Shown piece after piece: positions 1-8,897 of a stretch of DNA of 64,000 nt. Made by a program: the position numbers and the translations under genes. The notes below the pieces were generated by a model. That model ran no database searches. It had not been told where the DNA came from and saw only the letters and a list, made by a program, of their open reading frames with translations. The stretch's first letter is position 1; the number at the start of each line of letters is the position of its first letter. Location of the stretch: contig NZ_JACIDA010000002.1 of assembly GCF_014196125.1 (NCBI RefSeq), positions 744,001 to 808,000 on the forward strand. Reading direction: 5' to 3'. The DNA comes from Brevundimonas mediterranea (GTDB lineage: Bacteria > Pseudomonadota > Alphaproteobacteria > Caulobacterales > Caulobacteraceae).

Positions 1-496
1 GACCGCGACCGTCGTGAATTCGCGGCACACACGAAGCGCAGGGCAAGGAGGCGTCGCACGCCTCGCCGTCGCGGCGAACGCCCGTGTTTTGCTGGCAGAA
101 ACCCCAGAAATCGTGCAGCGTGCACACGGTTCTGATACCCGCCCGCTTCGCCAGGATGGGCAGTCTGACAGACAGGCCTATGATGTTGTGGAAATGCACG
201 ACATCAGGACGAAATGACTTTAGCACATTCCGGAAGTGGTCCTCTATCGCTGGATGGAGGAAGTTGATGTACGCCGGACTGTAGTCTTCTTCGGTCGTCT
301 CGATCCGGACCACTGGTAGTCCATCATAGAATTCGTCCGTGCGTGAATGCCGGGGGCCGCGCCCCACGATTCCCCCGGCAAAGACCAAGACCTCGTGTCC
401 CAGAGTGACCAGGCTTTTGGCCTGTTCGTGCGCGACCAGTTCCGCCCCCCCCATGAAGCGGGGGGGGTAGGCGTTGGTGCATACCAGAATACGCAT
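1..496 (-). CDS. Glycosyltransferase family 4, N-terminal part (3' end outside window)
   Basis: The reading frame opens at an ATG (494-496) that shares one base with the stop of the upstream gene (TGATG), so the two are probably translationally coupled. About 165 residues are visible and the frame runs off the window without a stop. The start MRILVCTNAYPPRFMGGAE is the usual opening of the GT4 nucleotide-sugar transferase fold, and TLHDFWGFC followed by a CASC-type cysteine cluster matches the Glyco_transf_4 N-terminal domain. It probably adds a sugar to a surface polysaccharide or glycoprotein on the cytoplasmic face of the membrane. The donor-binding half lies outside the window, so the sugar cannot be guessed. 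Base composition is more AT-rich than the core genes from 4.7 kb on. Confidence 0.8.
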   Translation of the reverse strand, partial: MRILVCTNAYPPRFMGGAELVAHEQAKSLVTLGHEVLVFAGGIVGRGPRHSRTDEFYDGLPVVRIETTEEDYSPAYINFLHPAIEDHFRNVLKSFRPDVVHFHNIIGLSVRLPILAKRAGIRTVCTLHDFWGFCQQNTGVRRDGEACDASLPCASCVPRIHDGRG

Positions 497-3288
497 CAGG
501 CGATTGCGCGCATCCGAACGGCGCTGGCGATGCGGTTGATGAAGGCATCGCTTTCAAAGCCGAGGCAGTATTTGTAGCCCGCGACGCAACGGTCGAAATG
601 ATATCTTTCCTGATAGTTACACGGTGCACAGGCAGGGTGATTGGCCACCACAGTCGGATTGGCGCCAGGGTGAAGTATGCTCTCCTGAAAGTCGCGACTT
701 AAAACTAAGGTAAAATCGTCTCTCAGAATTTGGGCGATGTGGGAAGTGAAGCTGTCCGTCGTTAGGATGCTGTTTGAGTACTTAATGATCCGGAACGTAT
801 CTAATACACTTGTTATGTTCTTGGTCTGCACGCCGTTTGACTGAAAATCATTGTGCCAGGCGCTGTCATTTTGAACATAGCAAGAGAAGTAGTCGCCGCC
901 AAGAATCTGGTTAACTTTCTTGTAAACCAAAGGGGGGATGGTCTGGAATGATTTCCCAGCCGGAAATGCGGCATTTCCTCTAAAATTATCCCGGTCTGAT
1001 TCTGACGTCATGTCGTCTACATAGTCGGACATGATAGTTCTGAGGGATTGGAGCGACCGTTTCATCTGGGATAAGAATACAGTGGGATATATGCCATGCT
1101 TGGCTGCTATCGGCTGCCAGGCTCGGAATCCAATGTACGTAGGCGCGGCGTCTTGCCATCCCATACGGCGATAGATGAATCGCTCAGACAGAAACAGTCT
1201 AACCCGTGCCTTGAACGAGTTCTCGGCGCCGCTGCGGGGAAGCGTTTTTTGGAGATCGACCGCCTCAACCCAGTTCATTCGCCAGTCGCTCCCGAAATAG
1301 GTGCTCATCCACTCTTTCGTGGTGGCCGGGGGGAGGGGTGTGTAGATCGGCCTGATCTCACGTTCTGGATGGCCTTGGCGGACCTCCAGGCCGAAACGAG
1401 AAAAGATATGGCCGCATAAATCTGCCAGGATGGGCTGAACATGGATTACACATCCCGGCGCGCAGACGGGGGCTCCGGCTTCCAGCAGCGTAAATAGGCC
1501 TGTCCAGATCATCAGGTTGTCGCCAAAACCGACATGCGACAAATCAATCATTCGCAAACGAGAGCGGGATCCCGTCGGTTTCGACAGCGCTTTCTTCATC
1601 ACCGCATATGGCGCGCCGATGACGCGAGCCGCCCGAACCAGCCTTCGGGTGCCCCGCTTTGTGGGGCGAGCCGCGGGCGCCTGGCTGGGCAAGACCGGTT
1701 GTGGTTCTGAGCTGTTGTTGGGGCCGTAAAGGCTTAACATCTTGTCGCCGAGCATTTTGACAAGGATGCCGTAGCTCTCGATGCGCAGCTGTTCGGCAGC
1801 AGGAGGCGAACCGGGATTCTCTCCGACTCCAATCTTGTGGAAAATGTCTTTCCAGGTCTTCTCCAAGTCGTCGCTAATCACCTCCTCGACAAAATGACGG
1901 GCTTCCGCTCCTAGGGCGATGCGGCGTGCTTTGTCTCTCAGAAGCGCAACAACTGCGCTCGCGAGGCCCGCGACGTCTTTCTGTTCTACTACAACGTGCC
2001 CGCGCCCGCTGCGGAGGTACTCCAGATGCGGCAGATCGTACATGACGGTGGGGACCCCATGGGCCCACACCTCGCCCAACACCATAGGATATCCCTCGAA
2101 TTCGGAGGTCATGACGTGAACGGCGCTCCGCCGTATAAAGACACTCACATCTTTGCTGTACCCAGTGAAGTTGACGCGGTGACCAATGCCCAGGGACGCA
2201 GCGTACTCTCTAGCCCAATCAAGATCGGGGCCACCCCCAACGATAAGGAGGCGAGCGTCGGGCTCCTCCGCAAGGACCATCGGAAACATCTGGAGCACAT
2301 GGTCAATCCGCTTCTGGTGCTTTTCGGCGCGAGCAACCCAGACGATCGTGCGACCGTCAAGCGGCGCCAAGGTGGTCGGTAGTTCGTCGAATGTAAGCGG
2401 ATTGTGGACCAAGCGTGCGGGAACGCCCCAGCTTTGGAACCATAACTCATCGACGCTGCTAAGGACCGCGATCAGATCAGCATGCCGGTACCCAAGGTAT
2501 CTGAGGTTCGCGAGCCCAAGATCATCGAGGTTATGGATCCCGGCGTCGAAGACGTTGTGCCAGCCGACAATGGTCGGGATGCCCAAGCTCTTGGCAACCA
2601 TTACATCCCAAACCGACGATACTTCATACCACTGATTTGTTACAAATAAATCAATCTCTTCGATTTGCAGTATGTCAGCCAATGCACGGCCGCGAGGGGG
2701 GTAAGAGTTATTATGCATCATCCTCTCAGGAATGATGTAGCGCTTCACCTCGCTCCCATAATCGTAGTCCTGATCTGGTATTGCCTCTTGATCTGTGATC
2801 AGTATCACGTTGAAACCCATACGGGTCCAGATTTCTATCTCCCGGGCCGTAACCCTTTCTGTTCCGCCGTTATTAAGTCGCCAATAGTAGAGTGCGATAT
2901 TTTTTACAGGACGAATTCGACGTGAAAATATATTGTCGCTATCTGCCAGTTTTCGCAAAAAAGCGGGGTCAGAGAAGTAGTGTTTGCTGGCATTTATTAT
3001 AAATGAGAGTGTGTCAGTGCGGCTTGAAAGGCCAGCGTTAACACGCTTCGAAGCTGTGGCGCCAGTTTTCCCTCGCTGTTCAGGCGATAGTTGTCGGGAT
3101 AGATACTCCGGAGACGACGTAATCTCTCTAATGATTCGGGAGTGATCTCCATGCGTACGCAGAGCCTTCGAGTGAGCTTTCAGACCCTCTGTATCAGGAG
3201 CTCGACCCAGCAGGGCGCTGTAGAGCAGGGACACATACTCTTCAGGTGAGAGTGTGTCCTGCGTCTTGGTCGGAATAGATGTGGTCAT
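496..3288 (-). CDS. DUF4214 - GT4 - GT9-like multidomain glycosyltransferase
   Basis: A 930-residue protein with three recognisable parts. Residues about 14-66 (EEYVSLLYSALLGRAPD...) look like a DUF4214 module, often found on surface-glycan and S-layer proteins. Residues about 130-470 form a GT4 transferase: GGTERV at 141-146 at the acceptor side and EFEGYPMVLGE (396-406), the E-x7-E donor-site motif. After a proline-rich linker (about 525-575) the C-terminal 350 residues resemble a GT9/heptosyltransferase fold: GFGDNLMIW near 587 and a TTDSFTSHIAQIL stretch near the end, followed by clustered cysteines (PACAPC, RC, YC). This suggests two sugar transfers by one cytosolic polypeptide. The GT9 assignment is by pattern only. 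No terminator precedes the next gene, with which it overlaps by one base. Confidence 0.75.
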   Translation of the reverse strand: MTTSIPTKTQDTLSPEEYVSLLYSALLGRAPDTEGLKAHSKALRTHGDHSRIIREITSSPEYLSRQLSPEQRGKTGATASKRVNAGLSSRTDTLSFIINASKHYFSDPAFLRKLADSDNIFSRRIRPVKNIALYYWRLNNGGTERVTAREIEIWTRMGFNVILITDQEAIPDQDYDYGSEVKRYIIPERMMHNNSYPPRGRALADILQIEEIDLFVTNQWYEVSSVWDVMVAKSLGIPTIVGWHNVFDAGIHNLDDLGLANLRYLGYRHADLIAVLSSVDELWFQSWGVPARLVHNPLTFDELPTTLAPLDGRTIVWVARAEKHQKRIDHVLQMFPMVLAEEPDARLLIVGGGPDLDWAREYAASLGIGHRVNFTGYSKDVSVFIRRSAVHVMTSEFEGYPMVLGEVWAHGVPTVMYDLPHLEYLRSGRGHVVVEQKDVAGLASAVVALLRDKARRIALGAEARHFVEEVISDDLEKTWKDIFHKIGVGENPGSPPAAEQLRIESYGILVKMLGDKMLSLYGPNNSSEPQPVLPSQAPAARPTKRGTRRLVRAARVIGAPYAVMKKALSKPTGSRSRLRMIDLSHVGFGDNLMIWTGLFTLLEAGAPVCAPGCVIHVQPILADLCGHIFSRFGLEVRQGHPEREIRPIYTPLPPATTKEWMSTYFGSDWRMNWVEAVDLQKTLPRSGAENSFKARVRLFLSERFIYRRMGWQDAAPTYIGFRAWQPIAAKHGIYPTVFLSQMKRSLQSLRTIMSDYVDDMTSESDRDNFRGNAAFPAGKSFQTIPPLVYKKVNQILGGDYFSCYVQNDSAWHNDFQSNGVQTKNITSVLDTFRIIKYSNSILTTDSFTSHIAQILRDDFTLVLSRDFQESILHPGANPTVVANHPACAPCNYQERYHFDRCVAGYKYCLGFESDAFINRIASAVRMRAIA

Positions 3289-3515
3289 TGTATTCGCTTA
3301 GCTCGTAATGTCGGCGCAGATTGGCGCGGCGTGAGAATCCGCTGCGATCATGGACGCAGATTGAGTGTGCGGTTTTAAAGGATCGGGTGCGGGCATGGCC
3401 AATTGGGGCTGCGTCCAGACTGTAGCACAATCAAGGAGTTTGTGGGTGGCGCCCAAACATCAGCCGGATTTTGTGTTGGTTGCGCTTAAGGCTCTCGGCT
3501 TGCGCGCTTTGGAGA

Positions 3516-4406
3516 TTACTCGGTCACCCAGCGGCGAGGCGCTGCGGGTGGTTGGTGTTGATGTCCATACTCATAATATCTTGGCGGTTCGTAGTGCGTC
3601 GCTGCGTCAAATGGCTCTCTGAATTTCCCTCTGGCCTCTTCAAGATCAACAAAGTAGGCATTCACCCCGACTAAATCGGATCCCACTAGAGCCATTCCTT
3701 TTTCAAGGCCGATATTCTCAAAGGCCTTTAGGCTGCCGCCGTACCAAGCGGTTCCATCCCACACGCCGTTTGGATCGTAAGGCACAGTCATGGCGACGTT
3801 CGGGGGCATAGTGCAGTTATATTCAAGGCATGCGACCCTCGAGCTTCTTCTTAGAGCTCGCCAGACGTGAGGTGTGTTGTAGTCAATATCTATTGATATA
3901 TAGTCAAGTTTACCGTTTTTGTCGGATTCATCTACTATTTGGCTAACATTTTCAGCAGTAATGAAGGTTTGCACAATTTTTAGATTACCAGAATCTATAT
4001 ATTGCTTCATGAATTCTTTTGCCGATTCCGCAAGTTCTGGGGACCCCTCCACCCAAACGCCGCTCCAGCCTCGTTCTAAAAGAAATCGCGTCGTGTTCTG
4101 CGTCCCGTCTCCAACGCCTATCTCGAAAAACCGCTTATTGCCTTCACCTATACGGCTGAATATCTCAGAAATAACACCATCTTCACCATGTTGACTGTAC
4201 ATCCGCCGATTGTATCGGGCGAGTGTCTTTGGATCTGAGTATCTGCCGTCCGCACCAAACGCATCCCAAAGCTGTTTAGACACCGCGAGAGCGCTTGATC
4301 GCCACGATTCATGACGAACCTCATTCAGCAACTTAATTAGTTCTGAAAGTTTTTTGTCAATATCAGTCAAGTTGGATCCGTTTTGGGGGGCTGTTTCGTC
4401 AGACAT
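3516..4406 (-). CDS. SAM-dependent methyltransferase-like protein (FkbM-like)
   Basis: A 296-residue protein. Residues 1-45 are polar and helical. FFEIGVGDGTQNTTRFLLE (about 93-111) is a glycine-rich motif I of class I SAM methyltransferases, with the acidic GVWVEGS stretch after it, and YISIDID (169-175) fits the post-motif strand. This layout is common in FkbM-type and unnamed methyltransferases that decorate glycans. It lies 227 bp upstream of the fused glycosyltransferase on the same strand, so it may share a transcript. Composition is AT-rich (many AAT, TTT and ATA codons) unlike the housekeeping genes beside it, which supports horizontal acquisition. The substrate cannot be told from the sequence. 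Confidence 0.65.
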   Translation of the reverse strand: MSDETAPQNGSNLTDIDKKLSELIKLLNEVRHESWRSSALAVSKQLWDAFGADGRYSDPKTLARYNRRMYSQHGEDGVISEIFSRIGEGNKRFFEIGVGDGTQNTTRFLLERGWSGVWVEGSPELAESAKEFMKQYIDSGNLKIVQTFITAENVSQIVDESDKNGKLDYISIDIDYNTPHVWRALRRSSRVACLEYNCTMPPNVAMTVPYDPNGVWDGTAWYGGSLKAFENIGLEKGMALVGSDLVGVNAYFVDLEEARGKFREPFDAATHYEPPRYYEYGHQHQPPAAPRRWVTE

Positions 4407-4703
4407 CTATATCGACCTGGTCGGTTTTGCTGTGTAAATTATATTTAGTTATTGATTTGTCATTTTAGCTCACCAATCTCTAGCGAGACAAAATGATTTC
4501 CGTCTGGACGCTATCCTGAAGCTACGTCGACAACAATGGCTCAATGCGTATCCCGAGCGATATCGTTCTATTCGTTGGGGGCTGGGCCAGCATGGCGCTA
4601 GTACCCCACAGGGGCTAGCTTTGCGCGCCCAGATTCAGCGGCTATCCTGTGGGCCTCTTTTGTTCGTGACGCTGCGCCCCTTCCCCGCTATCTCGCGCCG
4701 GTG
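4407..4703. other. Gene-free stretch between AT-rich glycan block and argB
   Basis: About 297 bp with no convincing reading frame. Composition shifts from AT-rich (about 4407-4500) to GC-rich (from about 4600), so the junction of the acquired block with core sequence probably lies here. I see no direct repeat or transposase remnant at the junction and no clear sigma-70 promoter for argB. Confidence 0.5.
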
Positions 4704-5633
4704 ATGAACGAAACAGAACGCCAGTCCGAGGAACGCAGCTGGGAGACGGCGAAGACGCTCGCCGAGGCCCTGCCGTATATTCAGGTCTATGACCGCGAGA
4801 CCGTGGTCATCAAATACGGCGGCCACGCCATGGGCGAGAGCGCCGTGGCGCGTCAGTTCGCGGCCGATGTGGTGCTGCTGAAGCTGATGGGGGTCAATCC
4901 GGTCGTGGTGCACGGCGGCGGGCCGCAGATCAGCGCCATGCTGGAGAAGGCGGGGGTCAGGTCCAGCTTCGTCGATGGTTTGCGGGTGACGGATCCGGCG
5001 ACGATGGAGGTCGCCGAAATGGTCCTGTCCGGCGCCGTGAACAAGGAGATCGCCCACTGGATCACCATGGCCGGCAAGGAGGCGGACGTGCGCGGCGTCG
5101 GTCTGTCGGGCAAGGACGCCGGCCTGCTGACGGTGGAGAAGACCCGCCGGACCAAGCGCGATCCCGACAGCATGATCGAGCACGAGGTCGACCTGGGCTA
5201 TGTCGGCGAACCCACCAAGGTGGATCCCAAGCTGATCAAGGGGCTGATCGCCTCGGAGACCGAGGACTGGGTCCCGGTCATCGCCCCGATCGGGGTGGCC
5301 GAGGACGGCCAGACCTATAACGTCAACGCCGATACGGTGGCGGGCGCCGTGGCCGGGTCGCTGGGCGCCAAGCGGATGCTCCTGCTGACCGACGTGCCGG
5401 GGGTGAAGGGCGCGGACGGCGAGATCATTCGCCAGATGACGCTGGAGGAGGCGCAAGGTTTGATCGACACCGGCGTCGCCCACGGCGGCATGATCCCCAA
5501 GCTGGAGACCGCCATGGCCGCCGTGCGCGCCGGGGTTGAGGCCGTGGTCATTCTGGACGGCCGGCGTCCCCACGCCATGCTGGTGGAGCTGTTCACCGAA
5601 TTCGGCGCCGGCACCCTGGTGAAGGCGTCTTGA
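4704..5633 (+). CDS. argB: Acetylglutamate kinase
   Basis: Phosphorylates N-acetyl-L-glutamate with ATP, the second step of arginine synthesis, in the cytosol. The 309 residues match the family: VVIKYGGHAMG near residue 35 is the phosphate-binding GGxA loop, VVHGGGPQI is the acetylglutamate-binding loop, and NVNADTVAGAVAGSLGAK with LLLTDVPGVKG forms the kinase core of the amino-acid kinase fold. An in-frame GTG lies directly before the ATG (4701), so the start could be three bases earlier. No strong Shine-Dalgarno is visible. Its stop overlaps the TTG start of the following HAD gene, and a third overlap joins that gene to dapD, so the three form one operon. Confidence 0.95.
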   Translation: MNETERQSEERSWETAKTLAEALPYIQVYDRETVVIKYGGHAMGESAVARQFAADVVLLKLMGVNPVVVHGGGPQISAMLEKAGVRSSFVDGLRVTDPATMEVAEMVLSGAVNKEIAHWITMAGKEADVRGVGLSGKDAGLLTVEKTRRTKRDPDSMIEHEVDLGYVGEPTKVDPKLIKGLIASETEDWVPVIAPIGVAEDGQTYNVNADTVAGAVAGSLGAKRMLLLTDVPGVKGADGEIIRQMTLEEAQGLIDTGVAHGGMIPKLETAMAAVRAGVEAVVILDGRRPHAMLVELFTEFGAGTLVKAS

Positions 5634-6289
5634 TCGACCTGTCGCACGTCAACGCCTGGGTGTTCGACATGGACGACACCCTGTATCCGCGCGAGCAGGG
5701 GTTGATGTCCTTGGTCCAGGCGCGGATCAACGCCTATGTGGTCGAGGCGGTCGGCCTGGCGCCCCAAGAGGCGCGCATCCAGCAGCGCCAGTTTCTGGAT
5801 GAACACGGCACCACCCTGGCCGGGCTGATGGCCAACTACACCATCGATCCCGAGGACTTCCTGAACGTGGTCCACGACGTGCCGCTGGACGGGGTCGAGC
5901 CCAATCCGCGTCTGGCCGAACGGCTGAAGACCCTGCCGGGACGCTGTTTCGTCTTCACCAACGGCGCGCGGGATTATGCGCATCGGGTGCTGGACCGGAT
6001 CGGCATCGCCGACTGTTTCGAGGGCGTCTTCGCCATCGAGGACGGGGACCTGACGCCCAAGCCGGCCCCGTCGGCCTTTCGTCGCATGATCGAACGGTTC
6101 GATTTCGAGCCGCGCTGCGCCGCCTTCTTCGAGGACACCCCGAAGAATCTGGAGCCCGCCAAGGCCCTGGGTATGGCGACCGTCCTGATCGGTGACGGCC
6201 ACGGCAAACCCCTGGGGGACCATATCGACCGGATCGCCCCCGATCTTCTCGACTTCCTCAACGCCCTGACCTTCAAGGACGCCGCATGA
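5630..6289 (+). CDS. HAD-family pyrimidine 5'-nucleotidase-like phosphatase
   Basis: A 219-residue HAD hydrolase. FDMDDTLYP (12-20) carries the nucleophile Asp13 and the acid Asp15. FTNGARDYA supplies motif II, KPAP the motif III lysine, and FFEDTPKNL the motif IV acidic pair. This is the family often annotated as pyrimidine 5'-nucleotidase (SDT1/PpnN-like), which dephosphorylates UMP or CMP; substrate is known only by family. Translation starts at TTG overlapping the argB stop in a TTGA, and the gene ends with ATGA onto dapD. The placement between an arginine and a lysine gene is seen in related alphaproteobacteria and points to co-transcription rather than a shared pathway. Confidence 0.85.
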   Translation: MIDLSHVNAWVFDMDDTLYPREQGLMSLVQARINAYVVEAVGLAPQEARIQQRQFLDEHGTTLAGLMANYTIDPEDFLNVVHDVPLDGVEPNPRLAERLKTLPGRCFVFTNGARDYAHRVLDRIGIADCFEGVFAIEDGDLTPKPAPSAFRRMIERFDFEPRCAAFFEDTPKNLEPAKALGMATVLIGDGHGKPLGDHIDRIAPDLLDFLNALTFKDAA

Positions 6290-7143
6290 CCGACCTGTCG
6301 CATCTCGAATCCGTCATCGAGGCCGCCTGGGAAGACCGCGCCGATGTCTCGGCCGCCACCCACGGCGATGTCCGCGACGCGGTCGAGACCGCCCTGGCCC
6401 TGCTCGATTCCGGCCAGGCCCGTGTCGCCTCGCGCGGCGAGGACGGGGTCTGGACCACGCACCAGTGGCTGAAGAAGGCGGTGCTGCTGTCCTTCCGGCT
6501 GAACGACAACCAGATCATGCGCGCCGGCGACCGCGGCCCGACCAGCCACGCCCCGGGCGTCGGCCCCTATTGGGACAAGGTGCCCAACAAGTTCGGCGAC
6601 TGGGCCGCCGCCGATTACCAGGCCGCCGGCTTCCGCTCGGTGCCCGGCGCCATCGTTCGCCAGGGCGCTTACATCGCCAAGAATGTCGTGCTGATGCCGT
6701 CCTTCGTGAACATCGGCGCCTTCGTCGACGAAGGGTCGATGGTGGACGCCTGGGCTACGGTCGGCTCCTGCGCCCAGATCGGCAAGAACGTGCATCTGTC
6801 TGGCGGGGCGGGCATCGGCGGGGTGCTGGAGCCGCTTCAGGCCAATCCGACTATCATCGAGGACGGCTGTTTCATCGGCGCCCGCGCCGAGGTCGCTGAA
6901 GGCGTGATCGTGCGCGAGGGCGCGGTCCTGGCCATGGGCGTCTATCTGTCGGGCTCGACCAAGATCGTGGACCGGGCGACCGGCGAGATCTTCCGGGGCG
7001 AGGTGCCGGCCTATTCGGTCGTGGTGCCGGGCGCCTTGCCAGATCCCAAGGGCGGTCCGTCGCTGTACTGCGCCGTCATCGTCAAGCGGGTGGACGCCCA
7101 GACCCGGGCCAAGACCGGGGTCAACGAACTGCTGCGCGACTGA
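6286..7143 (+). CDS. dapD: 2,3,4,5-tetrahydropyridine-2,6-dicarboxylate N-succinyltransferase
   Basis: Transfers succinyl from succinyl-CoA to tetrahydrodipicolinate, a step of the succinylase route to meso-diaminopimelate and lysine. The 285 residues match the trimeric left-handed beta-helix family: an N-terminal helical part with LLSFRLNDN, then hexapeptide repeats from about residue 125 ([50 protein letters not shown]). The start overlaps the stop of the HAD gene by ATGA. dapE does not follow; a hairpin and a convergent gene close the operon. Confidence 0.95.
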   Translation: MTDLSHLESVIEAAWEDRADVSAATHGDVRDAVETALALLDSGQARVASRGEDGVWTTHQWLKKAVLLSFRLNDNQIMRAGDRGPTSHAPGVGPYWDKVPNKFGDWAAADYQAAGFRSVPGAIVRQGAYIAKNVVLMPSFVNIGAFVDEGSMVDAWATVGSCAQIGKNVHLSGGAGIGGVLEPLQANPTIIEDGCFIGARAEVAEGVIVREGAVLAMGVYLSGSTKIVDRATGEIFRGEVPAYSVVVPGALPDPKGGPSLYCAVIVKRVDAQTRAKTGVNELLRD

Positions 7144-7157
7144 GGACAAAAGAAAAA

Positions 7158-7190
7158 CGGAGGCGACCGCGAGGCCGCCTCCGTCCTTTA
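7158..7190. terminator. Bidirectional hairpin terminator between dapD and the DUF892 gene
   Basis: An 8-bp perfect stem CGGAGGCG (7158-7165) pairs with CGCCTCCG (7176-7183) around a 10-base loop. On the minus strand it is followed by GTTTTTCTTTT, a good U-tract for the convergent gene at 7205. On the plus strand the tail is the weaker TCCTTTA after dapD. Confidence 0.75.
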
Positions 7191-7204
7191 TCCGGCCCAC
7201 AAGA

Positions 7205-7705
7205 TCAGGCGGCGGACTTCATCGCATCCTTGTTGACGGCGGCGTCGGCGATGCCGGTCAGGTCTTCGTCGGTCTGGGATTCTTCCTGCAGGGTCTCGTC
7301 CAGCAGGGCGGCGGCGTCCTTCATGCCCAGCACCAGGGCCCAGCGCTTCAGCGTGCCGTAGCGGGTGATCTCATAGTGTTCGACCGCCTGGGCGGCGGCC
7401 AGCAGGCCGGCGTCGAGGGCGGGGTTGCCCTTGTATTCTTCCATGATCTCCTCGCCCTCGGCCAGGATGCCTTCGATGGCGTCGCAGGTCTTGCCGCGCG
7501 GGGCCTTGCCGATGATCTCGAACACCTGTTGCAGGCGTTCGATCTGGCCTTCGGTCTGATCCTTGTGCTTTTCGAAGGCCGCCTTCAGCTCGGGCGACTG
7601 GGCCGCACGGGCCATCTTGGGCAGGGATTTCAGGATCTTGCGCTCAGCGTAATAGATGTCCTTGAGCGTGTCGTGGAACAGTGTGTCGAGGGTTTTCTCG
7701 GCCAT
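7205..7705 (-). CDS. DUF892 ferritin-like protein (YciF family)
   Basis: A 166-residue all-helical protein opening MAEKTLDTLFHDTLKDIYYAE, the signature of the YciE/YciF DUF892 family. Glu, His and Asp residues spread along four helices (YYAERKIL, HKDQTEGQ, EHYEITRYG, EESQTDEDL) match the diiron ferritin-like pattern. Members are stress-induced in enterobacteria; the substrate is unknown. I chose the ATG at 7705 over a TTG 15 bp upstream because the family starts there. It converges on dapD with a shared terminator and lies alone, with galE 107 bp upstream. Confidence 0.85.
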   Translation of the reverse strand: MAEKTLDTLFHDTLKDIYYAERKILKSLPKMARAAQSPELKAAFEKHKDQTEGQIERLQQVFEIIGKAPRGKTCDAIEGILAEGEEIMEEYKGNPALDAGLLAAAQAVEHYEITRYGTLKRWALVLGMKDAAALLDETLQEESQTDEDLTGIADAAVNKDAMKSAA

Positions 7706-7811
7706 GATCGTATCTCGCAAATTGTGATGGGGCGCGGGGGGCGCACCTCATCACAAGCGATCAGGCCGGCTTCCGTTCCTGTGCACGGTTCCGTGCGCAG
7801 GGCTGCGAACG

Positions 7812-8801
7812 CTAAGCCTCGTGCGCCTCCCGCTCGGCGGCATGCCAGCGCCAAGCCGTACGAACGATGTCGTCCAGAGTCCGCGTTGGTCGCCAGCCCA
7901 GCACCTCGCGCGCCCGGCTGTTGTCAGCCACCAAACAGGGAGCATCGCCCGCGCGACGGGGCGCGGTCTCGACGGGGAAGGGGCGGTTTGTCGTGCGGCG
8001 GATGGTGTCGATCAGTTCCCTGACCGTCGTCCCCCTTCCGGTCCCTAGGTTGAATACCGTCGTCTCGCCCCCGTCGAGCAGGTATTTCAGCGCCCGCACA
8101 TGGGCGTCGGCGAGGTCCATGACGTGGACGTAATCGCGCACCGCCGTGCCGTCTCGCGTGTCATAGTCGTCGCCGAAAAGTTTGAAGCCCTGACGTTGGC
8201 CGAGCGCCGTCTGTAAGGCTAGGGGAATGGCGTGGGTCTCGGGGTGGTGGCGCTCGCCGATCCGGCCCTCTTCGTCCGCTCCGGCGGCGTTGAAATAGCG
8301 CAGGCAGACCGAGCGGAAGCCCGCATAGGTCGAATAGTCTGCTAAGGCCTGTTCGACCATCAGCTTGGAGCGGCCATAGGGGTTCAGCGGCGCCTGGGGA
8401 TGGACCTCGTCCATCGGCAGGTACGCGGGATCGCCATAGGTGGCGCAGGTCGAGGAGAAGACCATCGCCTCGATCCCGCCGCGGCGCCCCGCCTCGATCA
8501 GGGTCAGGGCGCCCACGACATTGTTGTCGTAGAAGCGGCCAGGTTCCTTCACCGATTCCCCGACCTCGATAAGGGCGGCGAAATGAAGGACTGCAACGGG
8601 CCTGTGCCTGGCGATCACCGCATCGAGGCGTGCGCCGTCACGGATGTCGCCGATCTCGAGCGCGCCCCACTGGACGAAGGTCTCATGGCCGTTCGACAGG
8701 TTGTCGTAGACCACCGGCGAGAAGCCGGCTTGGTGAAGGGCAAGACAGACATGTGAGCCGACATAGCCGGCTCCCCCCGTGACCAGGATGGTGGTCGACA
8801 T
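7812..8801 (-). CDS. galE: UDP-glucose 4-epimerase
   Basis: Interconverts UDP-glucose and UDP-galactose using bound NAD, feeding galactose into lipopolysaccharide and other surface glycans. The 329 residues fit the short-chain dehydrogenase-like family: TGGAGYVGSH (8-17) binds NAD, SSTCATYG (116-123) holds the catalytic Ser/Thr, and PYGRSK (141-146) the Tyr142/Lys146 pair. [12 protein letters not shown] and the ERHHPETHAIP stretch are GalE-specific. The gene stands between the DUF892 gene and thrS on the same strand but is separated from both by 96-107 bp, so it is probably its own unit. Supply of UDP-Gal may serve the nearby glycosyltransferases; that link is inference. Confidence 0.93.
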   Translation of the reverse strand: MSTTILVTGGAGYVGSHVCLALHQAGFSPVVYDNLSNGHETFVQWGALEIGDIRDGARLDAVIARHRPVAVLHFAALIEVGESVKEPGRFYDNNVVGALTLIEAGRRGGIEAMVFSSTCATYGDPAYLPMDEVHPQAPLNPYGRSKLMVEQALADYSTYAGFRSVCLRYFNAAGADEEGRIGERHHPETHAIPLALQTALGQRQGFKLFGDDYDTRDGTAVRDYVHVMDLADAHVRALKYLLDGGETTVFNLGTGRGTTVRELIDTIRRTTNRPFPVETAPRRAGDAPCLVADNSRAREVLGWRPTRTLDDIVRTAWRWHAAEREAHEA

Positions 8802-8897
8802 GACTGCTCTCTCCTTTGACCCTCGCCACGACGAACAAGGGGGCGTGCGAGTGCTTGACGTCCTACCCTAGGCGAGTTTCGCCGTGAAGGTGCGGCC

